Origin: Phaeospirillum sp.
Lineage (GTDB): Bacteria; Pseudomonadota; Alphaproteobacteria; Rhodospirillales; Magnetospirillaceae
Reading direction: 5' to 3'
Assembly (NCBI GenBank): GCA_030651575.1
Contig: JAUSFB010000081.1
Span: 48,362-112,361 of the forward strand
DNA length: 64,000 nucleotides
Part shown: positions 1 through 9,726 of the stretch, piece after piece
Layout of the letters: each line of letters opens with the position of its first letter
Numbering within the stretch: the first letter of the stretch is position 1
Made by a program: the position numbers and the translations under genes
The notes under the pieces: model-generated
Database searches by the model: none
What the model was told of the DNA's origin: nothing
Seen by the model: only the letters and a program-made list of their open reading frames with translations

Positions 1-3000
1 ATAGAGCGGCCAGTAGCCGGCATCGACCGCCATTTTTTGCTGATCCAGACCGTGGGCCAGATCGTAGCCATGGGCGATGCAGTGCGAATAGGCCACGATC
101 AGCGACACGCCGGGATAGGCGACCGCATCCATGAAGGCCCGCGTGGTTTGGACGTCCTTGGAGCCAAAGGCGATGTTGGCCACATAGACGTCCTCGTAGG
201 CCATGGCCATCATGCCCAGATCCTTCTTGGGCAGGGTCTTGCCGGCGGTGGCGAACTTGGCCGAGGCGCCGATGGGGGTTGCCTTGGACTGCTGGCCGCC
301 GGTGTTGGAATAGACCTCGGTATCCATCACCAGGATGTTGACGTTCTTGCCCGAAGCGAAGACGTGGTCGAGGCCGCCATAACCGATATCGTAGGCCCAG
401 CCGTCGCCACCGACGATCCACACCACCTTTTCCACCAGATAGTCGGCCACCTGCTCCAGGCGGCGGGCCAGCGGGTCGGCGATGCCGGAGAGTTGGCGGC
501 GCAGTTCGAGGATACGGGTCCGTTGCACCCCGATCAGCACTTCGGTGGTCTGGGGAGAATGCAGGACTTCATTGACCAGCATTTCCGGGATCTTGCCCTG
601 GCTTCCCAGGGCGGTCAGCAGGATGCGGGCATGCTCCTTGTGGCGGTCGAGCGCCAGACGGAAGCCGAAGCCGAACTCGGCATTGTCCTCGAACAGCGAG
701 TTGGCCCAGGCCGGCCCACGTCCCTCGGCATTGACGGCATAGGGGGTGGAGGGCAGGTTGCCGCCATAGATCGACGAGCAGCCGGTGGCGTTGGCGATCA
801 TCAGACGGTCGCCCCACAACTGGGTCATCAGCTTGATATAGGGGGTCTCGCCGCAGCCCAGGCAGGCGCCGGAGAACTCGAACAGCGGTTGCAGCAGCTG
901 TGCGCTCTTGACGGTGGGGGTGCCCAGCTTTTCCTTGTCCACCTCGGGCAGGCTCAGGAAGAAGTCCCAGTTTTTCTTCTCGGTCTCCAGGTGGGGGGCC
1001 TTGTCCGCCATGCGCAACGCGATGCGGTTGGGGTCCTTCTTGTCCTTGCCGGGGCAGACCTTGACGCAGAGTGTGCAGCCGGTGCAGTCCTCGGGCGCGA
1101 CCTGAACGATATAGGCCTGACCCTTGAACTCGTTGCCGCGATAATCCATGCGCTTGAAGGCGGCGGGAGCCCCCTCCATGGCGGCGGGCTCGGCCACCTT
1201 GACGCGGATGGCGGCGTGCGGGCAGACCAGGGCGCATTTGTTGCACTGGATGCAGGGGCCTTCATCCCACAGCGGAATCTCGGAGGCGATGTTGCGGCGT
1301 TCGAACCGGGCGGTGCCGGTCGGCCAGACCCCATCCACCGGGAAGCACGAGACCGGCAGCAGGTCGCCCTTGTTGGCCAGCATCATGGCGGTGACGCGCT
1401 TGACGAAATCGGGCGACTCGTCTGGCACGATGGGCGGCAGGCTGCGATTGGAGGTGGCGGCGGCGGGAACGGTCATCCGTTCGAGATGTTGCAGCGTCTG
1501 GTCCACCGCCTCGAAGTTCTTGGCGACCAGCTTTTCCGACTTGCGGCCATAGGTCTTTTCGATGGCCTTCTTGATATGGCCGATGGCCTCGTCCTTGGGC
1601 AGGACGCCGGACAGGGCGAAGAAGCAGGTCTGCATGATGGTGTTGATGCGGTTGCCCATGCCGGTGGCCATGGCCACCTTGCGGGCGTCGATCACGTAGA
1701 CCTCGACCTTCTTATCGATGATCTCCTGCTGAACCTCGCGCGGCATGTGGTCCCACGCCTCGTCCTTGGAATAGGGCGAGTTGAGCAGGAAGGTCGCCCC
1801 CGGCGCGGCGTAGCGCAGCACATCGTACTTGTCCAGGAAGACGAAGTGGTGGCAGGCGACGAAGTCCGCTTCCTCCAGCAGATAGGCCGACTGGATGTGT
1901 TCGGGGCTGAAGCGCAGATGCGAAATGGTGATGGCGCCCGACTTCTTGGAATCGTAGACGAAGTAACCCTGACCCTGGAAGCCGGCATTCTCGGCGATGA
2001 TCTTGATGGAGTTCTTGTTGGCGCCCACCGTGCCGTCGGCGCCCAGGCCAAAGAACACCGCGCCCTTGACCTTGGGCTGGTCGAGGCGGAACGACGTGTC
2101 GACCTCCAGCGACAGATGGGTGACGTCGTCGTTGATTCCGACGGTGAAATGGGGCTTTGGCTTGGCCTTGCCGAGTTCATCGAACACCGCCTTGACCATG
2201 GCGGGGGTGAACTCCTTGGACGCCAGACCATAGCGGCCGCCGATCACCACGGGGTCAGCCCCGGCGGTGACGCGCCGGCCCTCGGCCTTGGCCTCGAACA
2301 GGGCGGCCAGGATGTCCATGTAAAGCGGCTCGCCGATGGAGCCGTGCTCCTTGGTGCGGTCCATCACCGCGATGGCGCGAGTGCTGGGCGGCAGGGCGGA
2401 GACGAAGGCGTCCACCGAGAACGGGCGGAACAGGCGGACCTTGATCACGCCGATCTTTTCGCCACGGGCGATCAGGGCGGCGACGGTCTCGTGCACGGTC
2501 TCGGCGCCCGAGCCCATGATGACGACGACCCGCTCGGCCTCGGGGTGGCCCACATAGTCGAACAGCTTGTAGGAGCGGCCGGTCAGGGCGGCGAAGCGGT
2601 CCATCTCGCGCTGCACGATATCGGGGCAGGCGGTATGCCAGGCGTTGCGGGCTTCCTGCATCTGGAAGAAGGTGTCGGGATTCTGGGCGGTGCCGCGCAG
2701 CGTCGGGTGGTCGGGCGACAGCGAACGGGCGCGATGGGCCTCGACCGCGGCGGGGTCCATCAGGCCGTGCAGGTCGTCGTCGGTCAGTTCCTCGATCTTC
2801 GCCACTTCGTGCGAGGTGCGAAAGCCGTCGAAGAAGTGCAGGAACGGCACCCGTGAATGCAGGGTCGAGGCATGAGCGATGGCCGCCATGTCGTGGGCTT
2901 CCTGCACCGAGGCGGCGCCCAGCATGGCAAAGCCGGTCTGGCGGCAGGCCATGATGTCGGAATGGTCGCCGAAAATGGACAGGCCATGGGTCGCCACCGT

Positions 3001-3345
3001 GCGGGCGGTGACGTGCATGCAAAAGCTCGTCAGCTCACCGGCGATCTTGTACATATTGGGGATCATCAGCAGCAGGCCCTGGCTGGCCGTGAAGGTCGTC
3101 GCCAGGGAGCCGGCCTGGAGCGCACCATGAACCGCGCCGGCGGCGCCGCCCTCGTGCTGCATCTCGGCGACTTCCGGGATCACGCCCCAGATGTTTTTCT
3201 GACCTTCTGCCGCCCACTGGTCAGCCAGTTCACCCATGGTGGAAGATGGTGTGATCGGATAGATCGCCGCCACTTCGCTGACCCGGTAAGCCACCGAAGC
3301 GCAGGCCTCGTTGCCGTCGACCGTGATCAAAGCTCTGTCTGCCAT
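1..3345 (-). CDS. nifJ: Pyruvate:ferredoxin (flavodoxin) oxidoreductase, 3' end beyond window
   Basis: This enzyme oxidises pyruvate with CoA to acetyl-CoA and CO2 and passes the electrons to ferredoxin or flavodoxin. The minus-strand frame stays open from the ATG at 3345 to the window edge, giving 1,115 codons; NifJ proteins are usually about 1,170-1,190 residues, so roughly 60 C-terminal residues are missing. It opens with MADRALITVDGNEAC, the typical N-terminal transferase segment. Two ferredoxin-type [4Fe-4S] motifs are visible, CIQCNKCALVCPH (near 1220-1260) and CTGCTLCVKVCPG (near 1060-1100), followed by a thiamine diphosphate domain with GDGWAYDIGYGG (near 380-420). The gene diverges from the PAS-domain gene. 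No sigma-54 site was seen upstream, so a role in nitrogen fixation specifically is not shown. The antisense frame is also open over 2.8 kb but is a composition shadow. Confidence 0.95.
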   Translation of the reverse strand, partial: MADRALITVDGNEACASVAYRVSEVAAIYPITPSSTMGELADQWAAEGQKNIWGVIPEVAEMQHEGGAAGAVHGALQAGSLATTFTASQGLLLMIPNMYKIAGELTSFCMHVTARTVATHGLSIFGDHSDIMACRQTGFAMLGAASVQEAHDMAAIAHASTLHSRVPFLHFFDGFRTSHEVAKIEELTDDDLHGLMDPAAVEAHRARSLSPDHPTLRGTAQNPDTFFQMQEARNAWHTACPDIVQREMDRFAALTGRSYKLFDYVGHPEAERVVVIMGSGAETVHETVAALIARGEKIGVIKVRLFRPFSVDAFVSALPPSTRAIAVMDRTKEHGSIGEPLYMDILAALFEAKAEGRRVTAGADPVVIGGRYGLASKEFTPAMVKAVFDELGKAKPKPHFTVGINDDVTHLSLEVDTSFRLDQPKVKGAVFFGLGADGTVGANKNSIKIIAENAGFQGQGYFVYDSKKSGAITISHLRFSPEHIQSAYLLEEADFVACHHFVFLDKYDVLRYAAPGATFLLNSPYSKDEAWDHMPREVQQEIIDKKVEVYVIDARKVAMATGMGNRINTIMQTCFFALSGVLPKDEAIGHIKKAIEKTYGRKSEKLVAKNFEAVDQTLQHLERMTVPAAATSNRSLPPIVPDESPDFVKRVTAMMLANKGDLLPVSCFPVDGVWPTGTARFERRNIASEIPLWDEGPCIQCNKCALVCPHAAIRVKVAEPAAMEGAPAAFKRMDYRGNEFKGQAYIVQVAPEDCTGCTLCVKVCPGKDKKDPNRIALRMADKAPHLETEKKNWDFFLSLPEVDKEKLGTPTVKSAQLLQPLFEFSGACLGCGETPYIKLMTQLWGDRLMIANATGCSSIYGGNLPSTPYAVNAEGRGPAWANSLFEDNAEFGFGFRLALDRHKEHARILLTALGSQGKIPEMLVNEVLHSPQTTEVLIGVQRTRILELRRQLSGIADPLARRLEQVADYLVEKVVWIVGGDGWAYDIGYGGLDHVFASGKNVNILVMDTEVYSNTGGQQSKATPIGASAKFATAGKTLPKKDLGMMAMAYEDVYVANIAFGSKDVQTTRAFMDAVAYPGVSLIVAYSHCIAHGYDLAHGLDQQKMAVDAGYWPLY

Positions 3346-3427
3346 TTCGCGTCCCACTCTCTGCTGCGTTGTCGGTCCTTGGAAGAGTTGGAAATCTTTG
3401 CTTCCGTCCATCGTCCGAGGGTTCGGC

Positions 3428-3457
3428 AGAATAGACAACGCTTCCGATACATCGCAA
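3428..3457 (-). promoter_or_regulatory. Possible promoter of nifJ
   Basis: On the minus strand TTGCGA (3457-3452) and TATTCT (3433-3428) are separated by 18 bases. This would place the transcription start near 3421, about 75 bases before the nifJ ATG. The match to a sigma-70 consensus is only moderate. Confidence 0.3.
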
Positions 3458-3556
3458 GTCCCTTACGTAAAACGCCGCCATAAGGAAACAAAGTTCCGAT
3501 TTTTATGCGATCAAGAACCATTCCACCTGAGCGGATCTATCCTTCCCCCAGGGGGC

Positions 3557-4024
3557 ATGTTAGAAGGTCGCCGGTACAGGTTCGCCTTTGATCAGCGGTG
3601 GAAATCGGACGTTATGACCAGGCCATTGCCCTTCCAGTGGAACATCATGGAGGATACCGATCTGGTTGCCGCCATGATGGACGTCGTTCCGCATCCCATC
3701 TTCTTCAAGGACGCCCTCGGCCGCTATCTTGGCGGCAACGCGCAGTTCTGCGCCATGCTGGGGTGCAGCCTGGACGATCTGGTTGGCAAGACGGTCTTTG
3801 AAGTCGCACCCTCTTATCTGGCCCAGACCTACCATGACGCCGATTTGAAGCTGATGGAGGCGGGGGGAAGCCAGCGCTATGTCTCGTCGGTGAAATTCGG
3901 CGACGGAGTGGCGCGGCGCGGCGTTTTTTATAAGTCGGTGTTCTACGACAAGGCCGGCGAGAAGGCCGGATTGGTGGGAATGTTCTATCCGATGGAGTTC
4001 CTGCTTGAGGTTATGGAGCTCTGA
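3557..4024 (+). CDS. Small single-PAS-domain sensor protein
   Basis: This soluble protein of about 155 residues consists almost entirely of one PAS domain. The segment from DTDLVAAMMDVVPHPIFFKD through LGGNAQFCAMLG and DLVGKTVFEVAP is the usual PAS beginning (N-cap, helix and sensory pocket), and the C-terminal beta strands follow. No kinase, GGDEF or methyl-accepting domain is attached, so it may act by protein-protein contact or be a partner of another signalling protein. The ATG at 3557 has AGGGGG just before it. An ATG at 3614 would give 136 residues and still contain the whole domain. The frame is open further upstream, but that part has no PAS-like sequence. It diverges from nifJ, so a redox-related role is possible but unproven. 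Confidence 0.75.
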   Translation: MLEGRRYRFAFDQRWKSDVMTRPLPFQWNIMEDTDLVAAMMDVVPHPIFFKDALGRYLGGNAQFCAMLGCSLDDLVGKTVFEVAPSYLAQTYHDADLKLMEAGGSQRYVSSVKFGDGVARRGVFYKSVFYDKAGEKAGLVGMFYPMEFLLEVMEL

Positions 4025-4042
4025 CCCCAGAAAGGCGGGGCC

Positions 4043-4225
4043 TCAGGCCGCGCGGTCCCGTCGGTCGCGACGTCGGCCCAGTTCGGCCTTGGCCAAGGCC
4101 CAGATCGGGCTTCCCTGGACGGCGCGGTCGGCGACGATGCGTTCGACCAGGGTCAGGGGGATATTTCGAATCCATTCTTCAAGCACAGCCCGCACTCCTT
4201 TTTTGCTGCAGTGCACAATCAACAT
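4043..4225 (-). CDS. Small basic hypothetical protein
   Basis: A 60-residue frame begins MLIVHCSKKGVRAVLEEW and ends in an arginine/aspartate-rich tail (RRRDRRDRAA). It could form amphipathic helices. It has no recognised domain. It lies between two convergent features, the PAS gene end and the RTX gene leader. The composition looks coding, but the frame is short and chance is possible. Confidence 0.35.
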   Translation of the reverse strand: MLIVHCSKKGVRAVLEEWIRNIPLTLVERIVADRAVQGSPIWALAKAELGRRRDRRDRAA

Positions 4226-4322
4226 ATGGGGTGGTCGGGGGAATAGCTACAGCGTTCTCGGCATCGGGCCTATGCCAGTGACGCATTGGTCGGACCACTT
4301 GAGTTGGTTCCGCAGTTTTTGT

Positions 4323-4352
4323 TTGCAATTAAAGGCGAACTCTGGGTAATAT
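4323..4352 (+). promoter_or_regulatory. Strong sigma-70-like promoter before the RTX gene
   Basis: TTGCAA (4323-4328) and TAATAT (4347-4352) lie 18 bases apart in an AT-rich pocket of otherwise GC-rich DNA. The expected start of transcription is near 4359, only a few bases before a strong hairpin. Confidence 0.5.
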
Positions 4353-4363
4353 TACTACATCCA

Positions 4364-4396
4364 CCCCGGACCTCATTGAGGCCGGGGTTTCTTTTT
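4364..4396 (+). terminator. Terminator-like hairpin in the RTX leader (possible attenuator)
   Basis: CCCCGG-A-CCTC is followed by a three-base loop and the matching GAGG-CCGGGG, then TTTCTTTTT. This has the form of an intrinsic terminator. It lies between the predicted promoter start (about 4359) and the ATG at 4413, so it cannot simply end an upstream gene without also affecting the RTX transcript. It may act as an attenuator or as a 5' stabilising hairpin. Confidence 0.5.
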
Positions 4397-4412
4397 GCTC
4401 TGGAGCTGCGCC

Positions 4413-7400
4413 ATGGCTGACCCGACAAACCCCAACGAGCCGTCCGCCACCGGCAGCGATGCCCAGGCGCTTGACGATTTGACGGTGCTGCAACATGTTC
4501 AGGACCAGAACATGGGGGAATCGCGCCTGAACGTGGCGCGCCCCACGGATGTCAGCGACACCACGCTTGGCAATCTGGCCAATGTGCAGCAGGGTTCGAC
4601 CAGCAATCCACAGGTTCATGACGTCGGCGGCATTACGACCGGCGTCAATGTCGCGCTCGACGTTGCCATCGAAAGCGGCAAAAGCGGCACGGTGGCTCCG
4701 CCCACCCTCGACAGCACGCCGGTTCTGGCCAGCGATGACGCGGGTGTGGCCAATGTCGTCGCCCAGGGCGTCACGCCGTTGAACGTGCAGGTGCAGGCGG
4801 ATTTGGCCGAGCCCGAAGCGAGCTTCAAGCCGCAGGAATTATCCGCCGGCCAGCCGAGCGGAAATACGGCTCCCTCCGGCGTCGTGACGGGCGGCGTGGT
4901 CGAGGCCCCGGTGGCCGAGGAGGTGGTGGTCAAGGAGGTCGAGCAACAAGAGCAGGTTGAAGAAGCCGTCAATCACGCGCCGGTCATCCTCGATGCCGAG
5001 AGCGTCAGCACCAATCAGGAAGGCACCGTGACCGGCCGGATCAGCGCCAGCGACCCCGATGGCGACGCGCTGACATTCCATCTGGTGGATTCCGCTGGCA
5101 ATAGCGTCGATACCATCACCAACGATCACGGCACCATCACCATTGATCCCGTCACCGGCCAATACACCTTCATAGCGTCGGAGGCGACGCGCGAGCTTGG
5201 GCTGGGCGAGAACGTCACCGACCTGTTCCAGGTGCAGGTCAGCGATAGCCAGGGCGCCAGCGCATCTCAGTCCTTCAACGTGACCGTCGATGGACTTAAC
5301 GACGGCCCGGTGACCTCGGACGTCACGCTGGCGGGCATGAACGAGGATGGCGGCTCGGTGACCTTCACCAAGGCGCAGCTGCTGTCCAACGCCACGGATA
5401 TCGACGGCGATACGCTGTCGGTGACCGATCTCAGGGTGGATAACGGCTCGCTGGTCGAGAACGCCGACGGCACCTACACCTTCACCCCCGGCGCGAACTT
5501 CAACGGCGAAGTGTCGGTGTCCTATACGGTGGATGACGGCCATGGCGGCACGGCGGTTGGTTCGGCCAGCCTGGACGTGGCGGCGGTTGCGGATCAGGCG
5601 GATATTTCCGCTCCCGACGTAACGGTTACCTATGGCGGCGCCAACACCAATCAAGTTCTGACCGGGACTGCCGGAGCCGACACTCTGGTCGGTGGCGGTG
5701 GTAGCGATACCCTGACCGGCGGCGGCGGCAATGATACGCTCTACGGCGACGCGGCGCAGGCGGGCGGGCCGTTTATCGTACCGCTGAATATCGACGCCCG
5801 CGTCACGGTTAATTCCGAGAGCATGGGGTCGATCACCCTTTCCGGCTTGCCTGATGGGGCCGTTTTGTCGGCGGGTACCCAGAACGAGGATGGCAGTTGG
5901 ACGCTGGCGGCCGGCGATCTTGACGGTTTGACCGCAACGGTCGACGTCGCTGTGCCGTTCTCGGTCTCGATCGCCGTGGAAACCATTGACGGCGCCGATA
6001 CCGCGATCACGACCTCGTCGCTTGACGTCGCTTTCAATAATACGCAGACGGATGGTAACGACGTCTTCCGGGTCGTGGGCAATGACGGTTCGACCGATAC
6101 TTATATCGGCGGCGGCGGCACGGACACGATCACCGGGGCCGCAGGCTGGTCCAACGACGTGATCCGGGTCGATAACAACCTGTCCAACCTGAGCTCGGTC
6201 GAGGCAATCGACGGCGGCAGCGCCTATGACACCATCCTGGCCGGTTCGGGCAACGACACCCTGGACTTCAGCGACACCACCATCCGCAATGTCGAACTGA
6301 TCGACGGCGGGGCTGGCAACGACACCATCACCGGCAGCGCCGGCAGCGACACCATCATGGCCGGCGCGGGTAACGATACCGGCATCGTCATTGGTGGGCA
6401 GGGTAATGGCGACGTCTACGACGGCGGCACCGGCACCGACGCCTTCCAGGTCAACCTGACTTCGGCCCAGTACACCACCGCCGTTCATCAGGAGTTGCAG
6501 GACTTCCAGGCGTTCGTCGCCAATCCGGCCAATACCGGAAAGACGTTCCACTTCGACTCTCTTGGCGTCGATGCGAAGAACTGGGAAAGCCTGAAGGTCG
6601 TCGTGGACGGCAATCCCGTTTCTCTGGAAAATCCCCCGATCATCGCCGACGCCCCTGGCGCCACCACCGCCAACGATCATAGCGCGGCTGGCAATACCAT
6701 CGCGGCCGTCGATAGCGACCCCGGCGACACCGTCACCTATCACCTATCCGGTTCGGGCGTATCCAGTTCGGATGGTGTCGAGACGCTGACCACCGACCGT
6801 GGCAGCGTTGCGCTCGACACGGCCACGGGCGAGTACACCTTTACCCCCAACGCCGATGCGGCCAAGCTTGGCCTTGGCTCTTCCGCCAATGACAGTTTCC
6901 AGGTCGTAGCCACCGATAATCACGGTGTGTCCAGCAGCCCCAGCACGGTCAATGTCACCATCACCGGCAGCAATGACGGCCCGACCGTCGCGATCAGCGG
7001 GACCGGCGCCGGCAACGAGGACACCGTCATTCGCGGTGCGGTGACCGGCCATGACATCGATGCCGGCGATACGATGGCGTATCATGTGGCCGGCGGCGTC
7101 TCGGACGGTCTCGGCAACGAGAGTCTGGCCACCGAGCACGGCACGGTCAGCCTGAACACCGCCACGGGCGAGTACACTTTCTCGCCGGCCGCCAACTGGG
7201 CCGGCAATGACAGCTTTAGCGTGACCGTCTCCGATGGCCATGGCGGCAGCGTCACCCAAAGCGTGGCGGTTCATGTGGATGAGGTCGCCGATCAGGCGAG
7301 CGTGGCGGTTTCGCTCGGTGTGGGAACCGTCGATACCAATGGCAGCTTCACGGTCACCAATCTTGACGGCGAGGCCGGGTATCACAATACCTACGGTTAC

Positions 7401-9647
7401 TATGTCATGGACGACAACGGCAATCCGGTCAGCGGCGAGGTGATCTGGGCCGATACCCATGCCAATGTCAACGCCACGGCCACCATTTCCGGGGTCGATC
7501 CCGACCATGTGGGCTTCTTCATCATTCCCAATGGCCAAGGCAATAATTCCAGCCTGGCCAACGGCGCGGATTTGACCTTCACCAAGGATGCCTCCGGTAA
7601 TTGGCAGGCGGTCGACGCTGGCGGTCATGCCCTGTCGGGCACCGGAACCAAGGTGCTGTTCGACAATGCCTCGTTGAATTCCGACAAGCTGGTTCATGTG
7701 GAAGACACCAGCAAGGACGGCGGTAACCAGAATTGGGAAGACCTCAACGGTGGCGGCGACCGGGATTACAACGACACCAACATCACGGTGGCGTGGAATC
7801 CCGTGACCATTACCGAGACCCATCCGTTGACCGTGTCGGTTAACTTCCCCGATATGGACGGTTCCGAGACCCATGCGGTCAAGCTGGCGGGCCTGCCGGC
7901 CGGTGCGACCCTGATCCAGGACGGCGTCGTCCTCGTTCCGGGCGCCGATGGTTCCTACACCCTTGACGCTTCCCACATGACCGGCCTGTCGGTCAAGACG
8001 GCGGCGGGGTTCAGCGGCGATATCGGCGTTACCGTGACCGCCACCAGCATCGATGGCGACAGCGTCGCCACCGCGACCGCCTCCTCGGCGACGGTGCATG
8101 ACGATCTGACCAATCATGGGCCGGTCGCGGCGGCGTCCGTCAGCTTGACCGATACCGCCAATACCGTCTTGTCCAGCGCGGTGGCGGCCAGTGACGCCGA
8201 TGGCGATAGTCTCAACTTCTCCCTGGGAACTGGAACCAGCGGTCCGCAGCATGGTTCGGTGGTGTTGCAGGAGGATGGGTCCTTCACCTACACGCCGACC
8301 ACCAATTATGTCGGCAATGACAGCTTCAAGGTCGTGATTTCCGATGGCCATGGCGGCACCACCACCGAGACGATCAGCGTCTCCATCGCCGCGCCCAACC
8401 ATGCGCCGGTGATCGACGCCGCCAACACCACGGCGACGGTGACCATCGACTACTCGAAGGATAACATTTCCAATATCGGCCAAGTGGCCGCGACCGATGC
8501 CGATGGCAATGATCTGACCTACTCGGTCGCCAACGGCGGCACCCACCATGGTTCGCTGGTGGTGGACGCCGATAGCGGTGATTTCTTCTACAATGCGACC
8601 GATACCAGCTGGACCGGGGTGGATACCTTCACGGTCAATGTGTCCGATGGCCATGGCGGAACCACCTCCCAGAACATCTCCGTCAACGTCAAGGGCGGCA
8701 GCAGCGGTGGTGGTAGCAGCGGCGGCAGCGGTGGCGGCAAGCCCATCGGTTGGGGCGATGGCGGCGGCCGGGACGAGAGCTGGGGCGCGAATGGTTCCTG
8801 GACGGTTGGCGGCAGCGGCGGCGGCAAGGGCAATAACGGGATCGGCAATGGAGAGGATGGAGCGCCTCCCGGCGACCCCAAGCCGAACGACAGCGATATC
8901 GGTGGTGATGTGACTTACGCCACCGATGACGGCACCAATTGGGGTAATGGCTGGTACGCCTATGACTCCGGTAATCCTGGTGGCGCCGGCACGGGCGACC
9001 GGATCAGCAGCATCGCCGACTACAACCGTCACAACGAGGTCTATCGGGGTGACGAGGGCGACACCCTGATCGCTTCGGAGGGCAAGGATTACCTGTCGCT
9101 GGACAACGGCTCTGGCAAGCAGATGATTTCGGGCTTCGATCACATCCAACTGGGCGATGGCGAAGCCGTGCTCGACATGACCACGCCGAATATGGACTAC
9201 GGCGATCTCACCGTTGCCGGCGGCACCGGTCATGACGTGATCTGGTCGGCCAGCGGCGACGATCTGCTGGTGGCGGGCAATGGCGGCAACACCATCCACG
9301 GCGGGGCTGGCGACGACACCATCGTCGCCGGTGCGGGCAGCGATAACCTGATGGGTCAGAACGGCGACGATACTTTCCTGTTCGACTTTGGCGCCGGGCA
9401 CGATGTCGTCAATGGCGGTGCGGGCGCCAACTGGACCGACACCCTCGACCTGTCCACCAACATGCACGACGGTGCGACCATCACCATCTCCACCGGTGGC
9501 CATGACTGGACGGTGGCCTCGGATGGCGATCACCTCGCCGCCAACACCATCCAACTGGGGCAGGATAAGAGCGGCAGCGTCACCATTCACTCTAACCAGG
9601 GTGACGAGACCATCGAGTTCTCTAACATCGAGTCCATCAAGTACTAG
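4413..9647 (+). CDS. Giant RTX/VCBS-repeat secreted protein (type I secretion substrate)
   Basis: This 1,744-residue acidic protein is probably exported by a type I system and acts as a surface adhesin or biofilm protein. After a low-complexity N-terminal region of about 190 residues come several cadherin/VCBS-like modules marked by DPDGDALTF, DGHGGT and NDGP. An RTX nonapeptide block follows (GGGGSDTLTGGGGNDTL, about residue 425), then more VCBS modules. A DUF4114-like segment carries WEDLNGGGDRDYND (about residue 1110). After a Gly/Ser-rich linker there is a C-terminal RTX block (GGAGDDTIVAGAGSDNL) and a short uncleaved-type export tail ending in ESIKY. There is no Sec signal peptide. The start is the ATG at 4413, preceded by TGGAG. 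No ABC exporter or membrane-fusion gene is adjacent. Long antisense frames here are shadows of the repeats. Confidence 0.9.
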   Translation: MADPTNPNEPSATGSDAQALDDLTVLQHVQDQNMGESRLNVARPTDVSDTTLGNLANVQQGSTSNPQVHDVGGITTGVNVALDVAIESGKSGTVAPPTLDSTPVLASDDAGVANVVAQGVTPLNVQVQADLAEPEASFKPQELSAGQPSGNTAPSGVVTGGVVEAPVAEEVVVKEVEQQEQVEEAVNHAPVILDAESVSTNQEGTVTGRISASDPDGDALTFHLVDSAGNSVDTITNDHGTITIDPVTGQYTFIASEATRELGLGENVTDLFQVQVSDSQGASASQSFNVTVDGLNDGPVTSDVTLAGMNEDGGSVTFTKAQLLSNATDIDGDTLSVTDLRVDNGSLVENADGTYTFTPGANFNGEVSVSYTVDDGHGGTAVGSASLDVAAVADQADISAPDVTVTYGGANTNQVLTGTAGADTLVGGGGSDTLTGGGGNDTLYGDAAQAGGPFIVPLNIDARVTVNSESMGSITLSGLPDGAVLSAGTQNEDGSWTLAAGDLDGLTATVDVAVPFSVSIAVETIDGADTAITTSSLDVAFNNTQTDGNDVFRVVGNDGSTDTYIGGGGTDTITGAAGWSNDVIRVDNNLSNLSSVEAIDGGSAYDTILAGSGNDTLDFSDTTIRNVELIDGGAGNDTITGSAGSDTIMAGAGNDTGIVIGGQGNGDVYDGGTGTDAFQVNLTSAQYTTAVHQELQDFQAFVANPANTGKTFHFDSLGVDAKNWESLKVVVDGNPVSLENPPIIADAPGATTANDHSAAGNTIAAVDSDPGDTVTYHLSGSGVSSSDGVETLTTDRGSVALDTATGEYTFTPNADAAKLGLGSSANDSFQVVATDNHGVSSSPSTVNVTITGSNDGPTVAISGTGAGNEDTVIRGAVTGHDIDAGDTMAYHVAGGVSDGLGNESLATEHGTVSLNTATGEYTFSPAANWAGNDSFSVTVSDGHGGSVTQSVAVHVDEVADQASVAVSLGVGTVDTNGSFTVTNLDGEAGYHNTYGYYVMDDNGNPVSGEVIWADTHANVNATATISGVDPDHVGFFIIPNGQGNNSSLANGADLTFTKDASGNWQAVDAGGHALSGTGTKVLFDNASLNSDKLVHVEDTSKDGGNQNWEDLNGGGDRDYNDTNITVAWNPVTITETHPLTVSVNFPDMDGSETHAVKLAGLPAGATLIQDGVVLVPGADGSYTLDASHMTGLSVKTAAGFSGDIGVTVTATSIDGDSVATATASSATVHDDLTNHGPVAAASVSLTDTANTVLSSAVAASDADGDSLNFSLGTGTSGPQHGSVVLQEDGSFTYTPTTNYVGNDSFKVVISDGHGGTTTETISVSIAAPNHAPVIDAANTTATVTIDYSKDNISNIGQVAATDADGNDLTYSVANGGTHHGSLVVDADSGDFFYNATDTSWTGVDTFTVNVSDGHGGTTSQNISVNVKGGSSGGGSSGGSGGGKPIGWGDGGGRDESWGANGSWTVGGSGGGKGNNGIGNGEDGAPPGDPKPNDSDIGGDVTYATDDGTNWGNGWYAYDSGNPGGAGTGDRISSIADYNRHNEVYRGDEGDTLIASEGKDYLSLDNGSGKQMISGFDHIQLGDGEAVLDMTTPNMDYGDLTVAGGTGHDVIWSASGDDLLVAGNGGNTIHGGAGDDTIVAGAGSDNLMGQNGDDTFLFDFGAGHDVVNGGAGANWTDTLDLSTNMHDGATITISTGGHDWTVASDGDHLAANTIQLGQDKSGSVTIHSNQGDETIEFSNIESIKY

Positions 9648-9667
9648 AATTGGTGTGGTAGCATTTC

Positions 9668-9708
9668 GGGGCCTGTTCGCCGCAAGGTGAGCGGGCCCTT
9701 TTGCTTTT
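9668..9708 (+). terminator. Intrinsic terminator after the RTX gene
   Basis: GGGCCTGTTCGCC pairs with GGTGAGCGGGCCC around a GCAA loop, with G-U pairs in the middle, and is followed by TTTTGCTTTT. It lies between the RTX stop and the kinase start, so the kinase is probably expressed separately or by read-through. Confidence 0.7.
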
Positions 9709-9726
9709 CTTCGGGGGGAGAGAGAC

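Noticed and set aside
37..2856. A 939-codon open frame on the plus strand opposite nifJ
   Set aside because: The minus strand encodes clear NifJ motifs over the same stretch. The plus frame has Gly/His/Asp-rich, domain-free sequence typical of an antisense shadow in GC-rich DNA.
1..3345. nif regulation or a nitrogen-fixation cluster around nifJ
   Set aside because: No other nif gene and no convincing sigma-54 or NifA site was seen near its start; the enzyme also serves general pyruvate metabolism.
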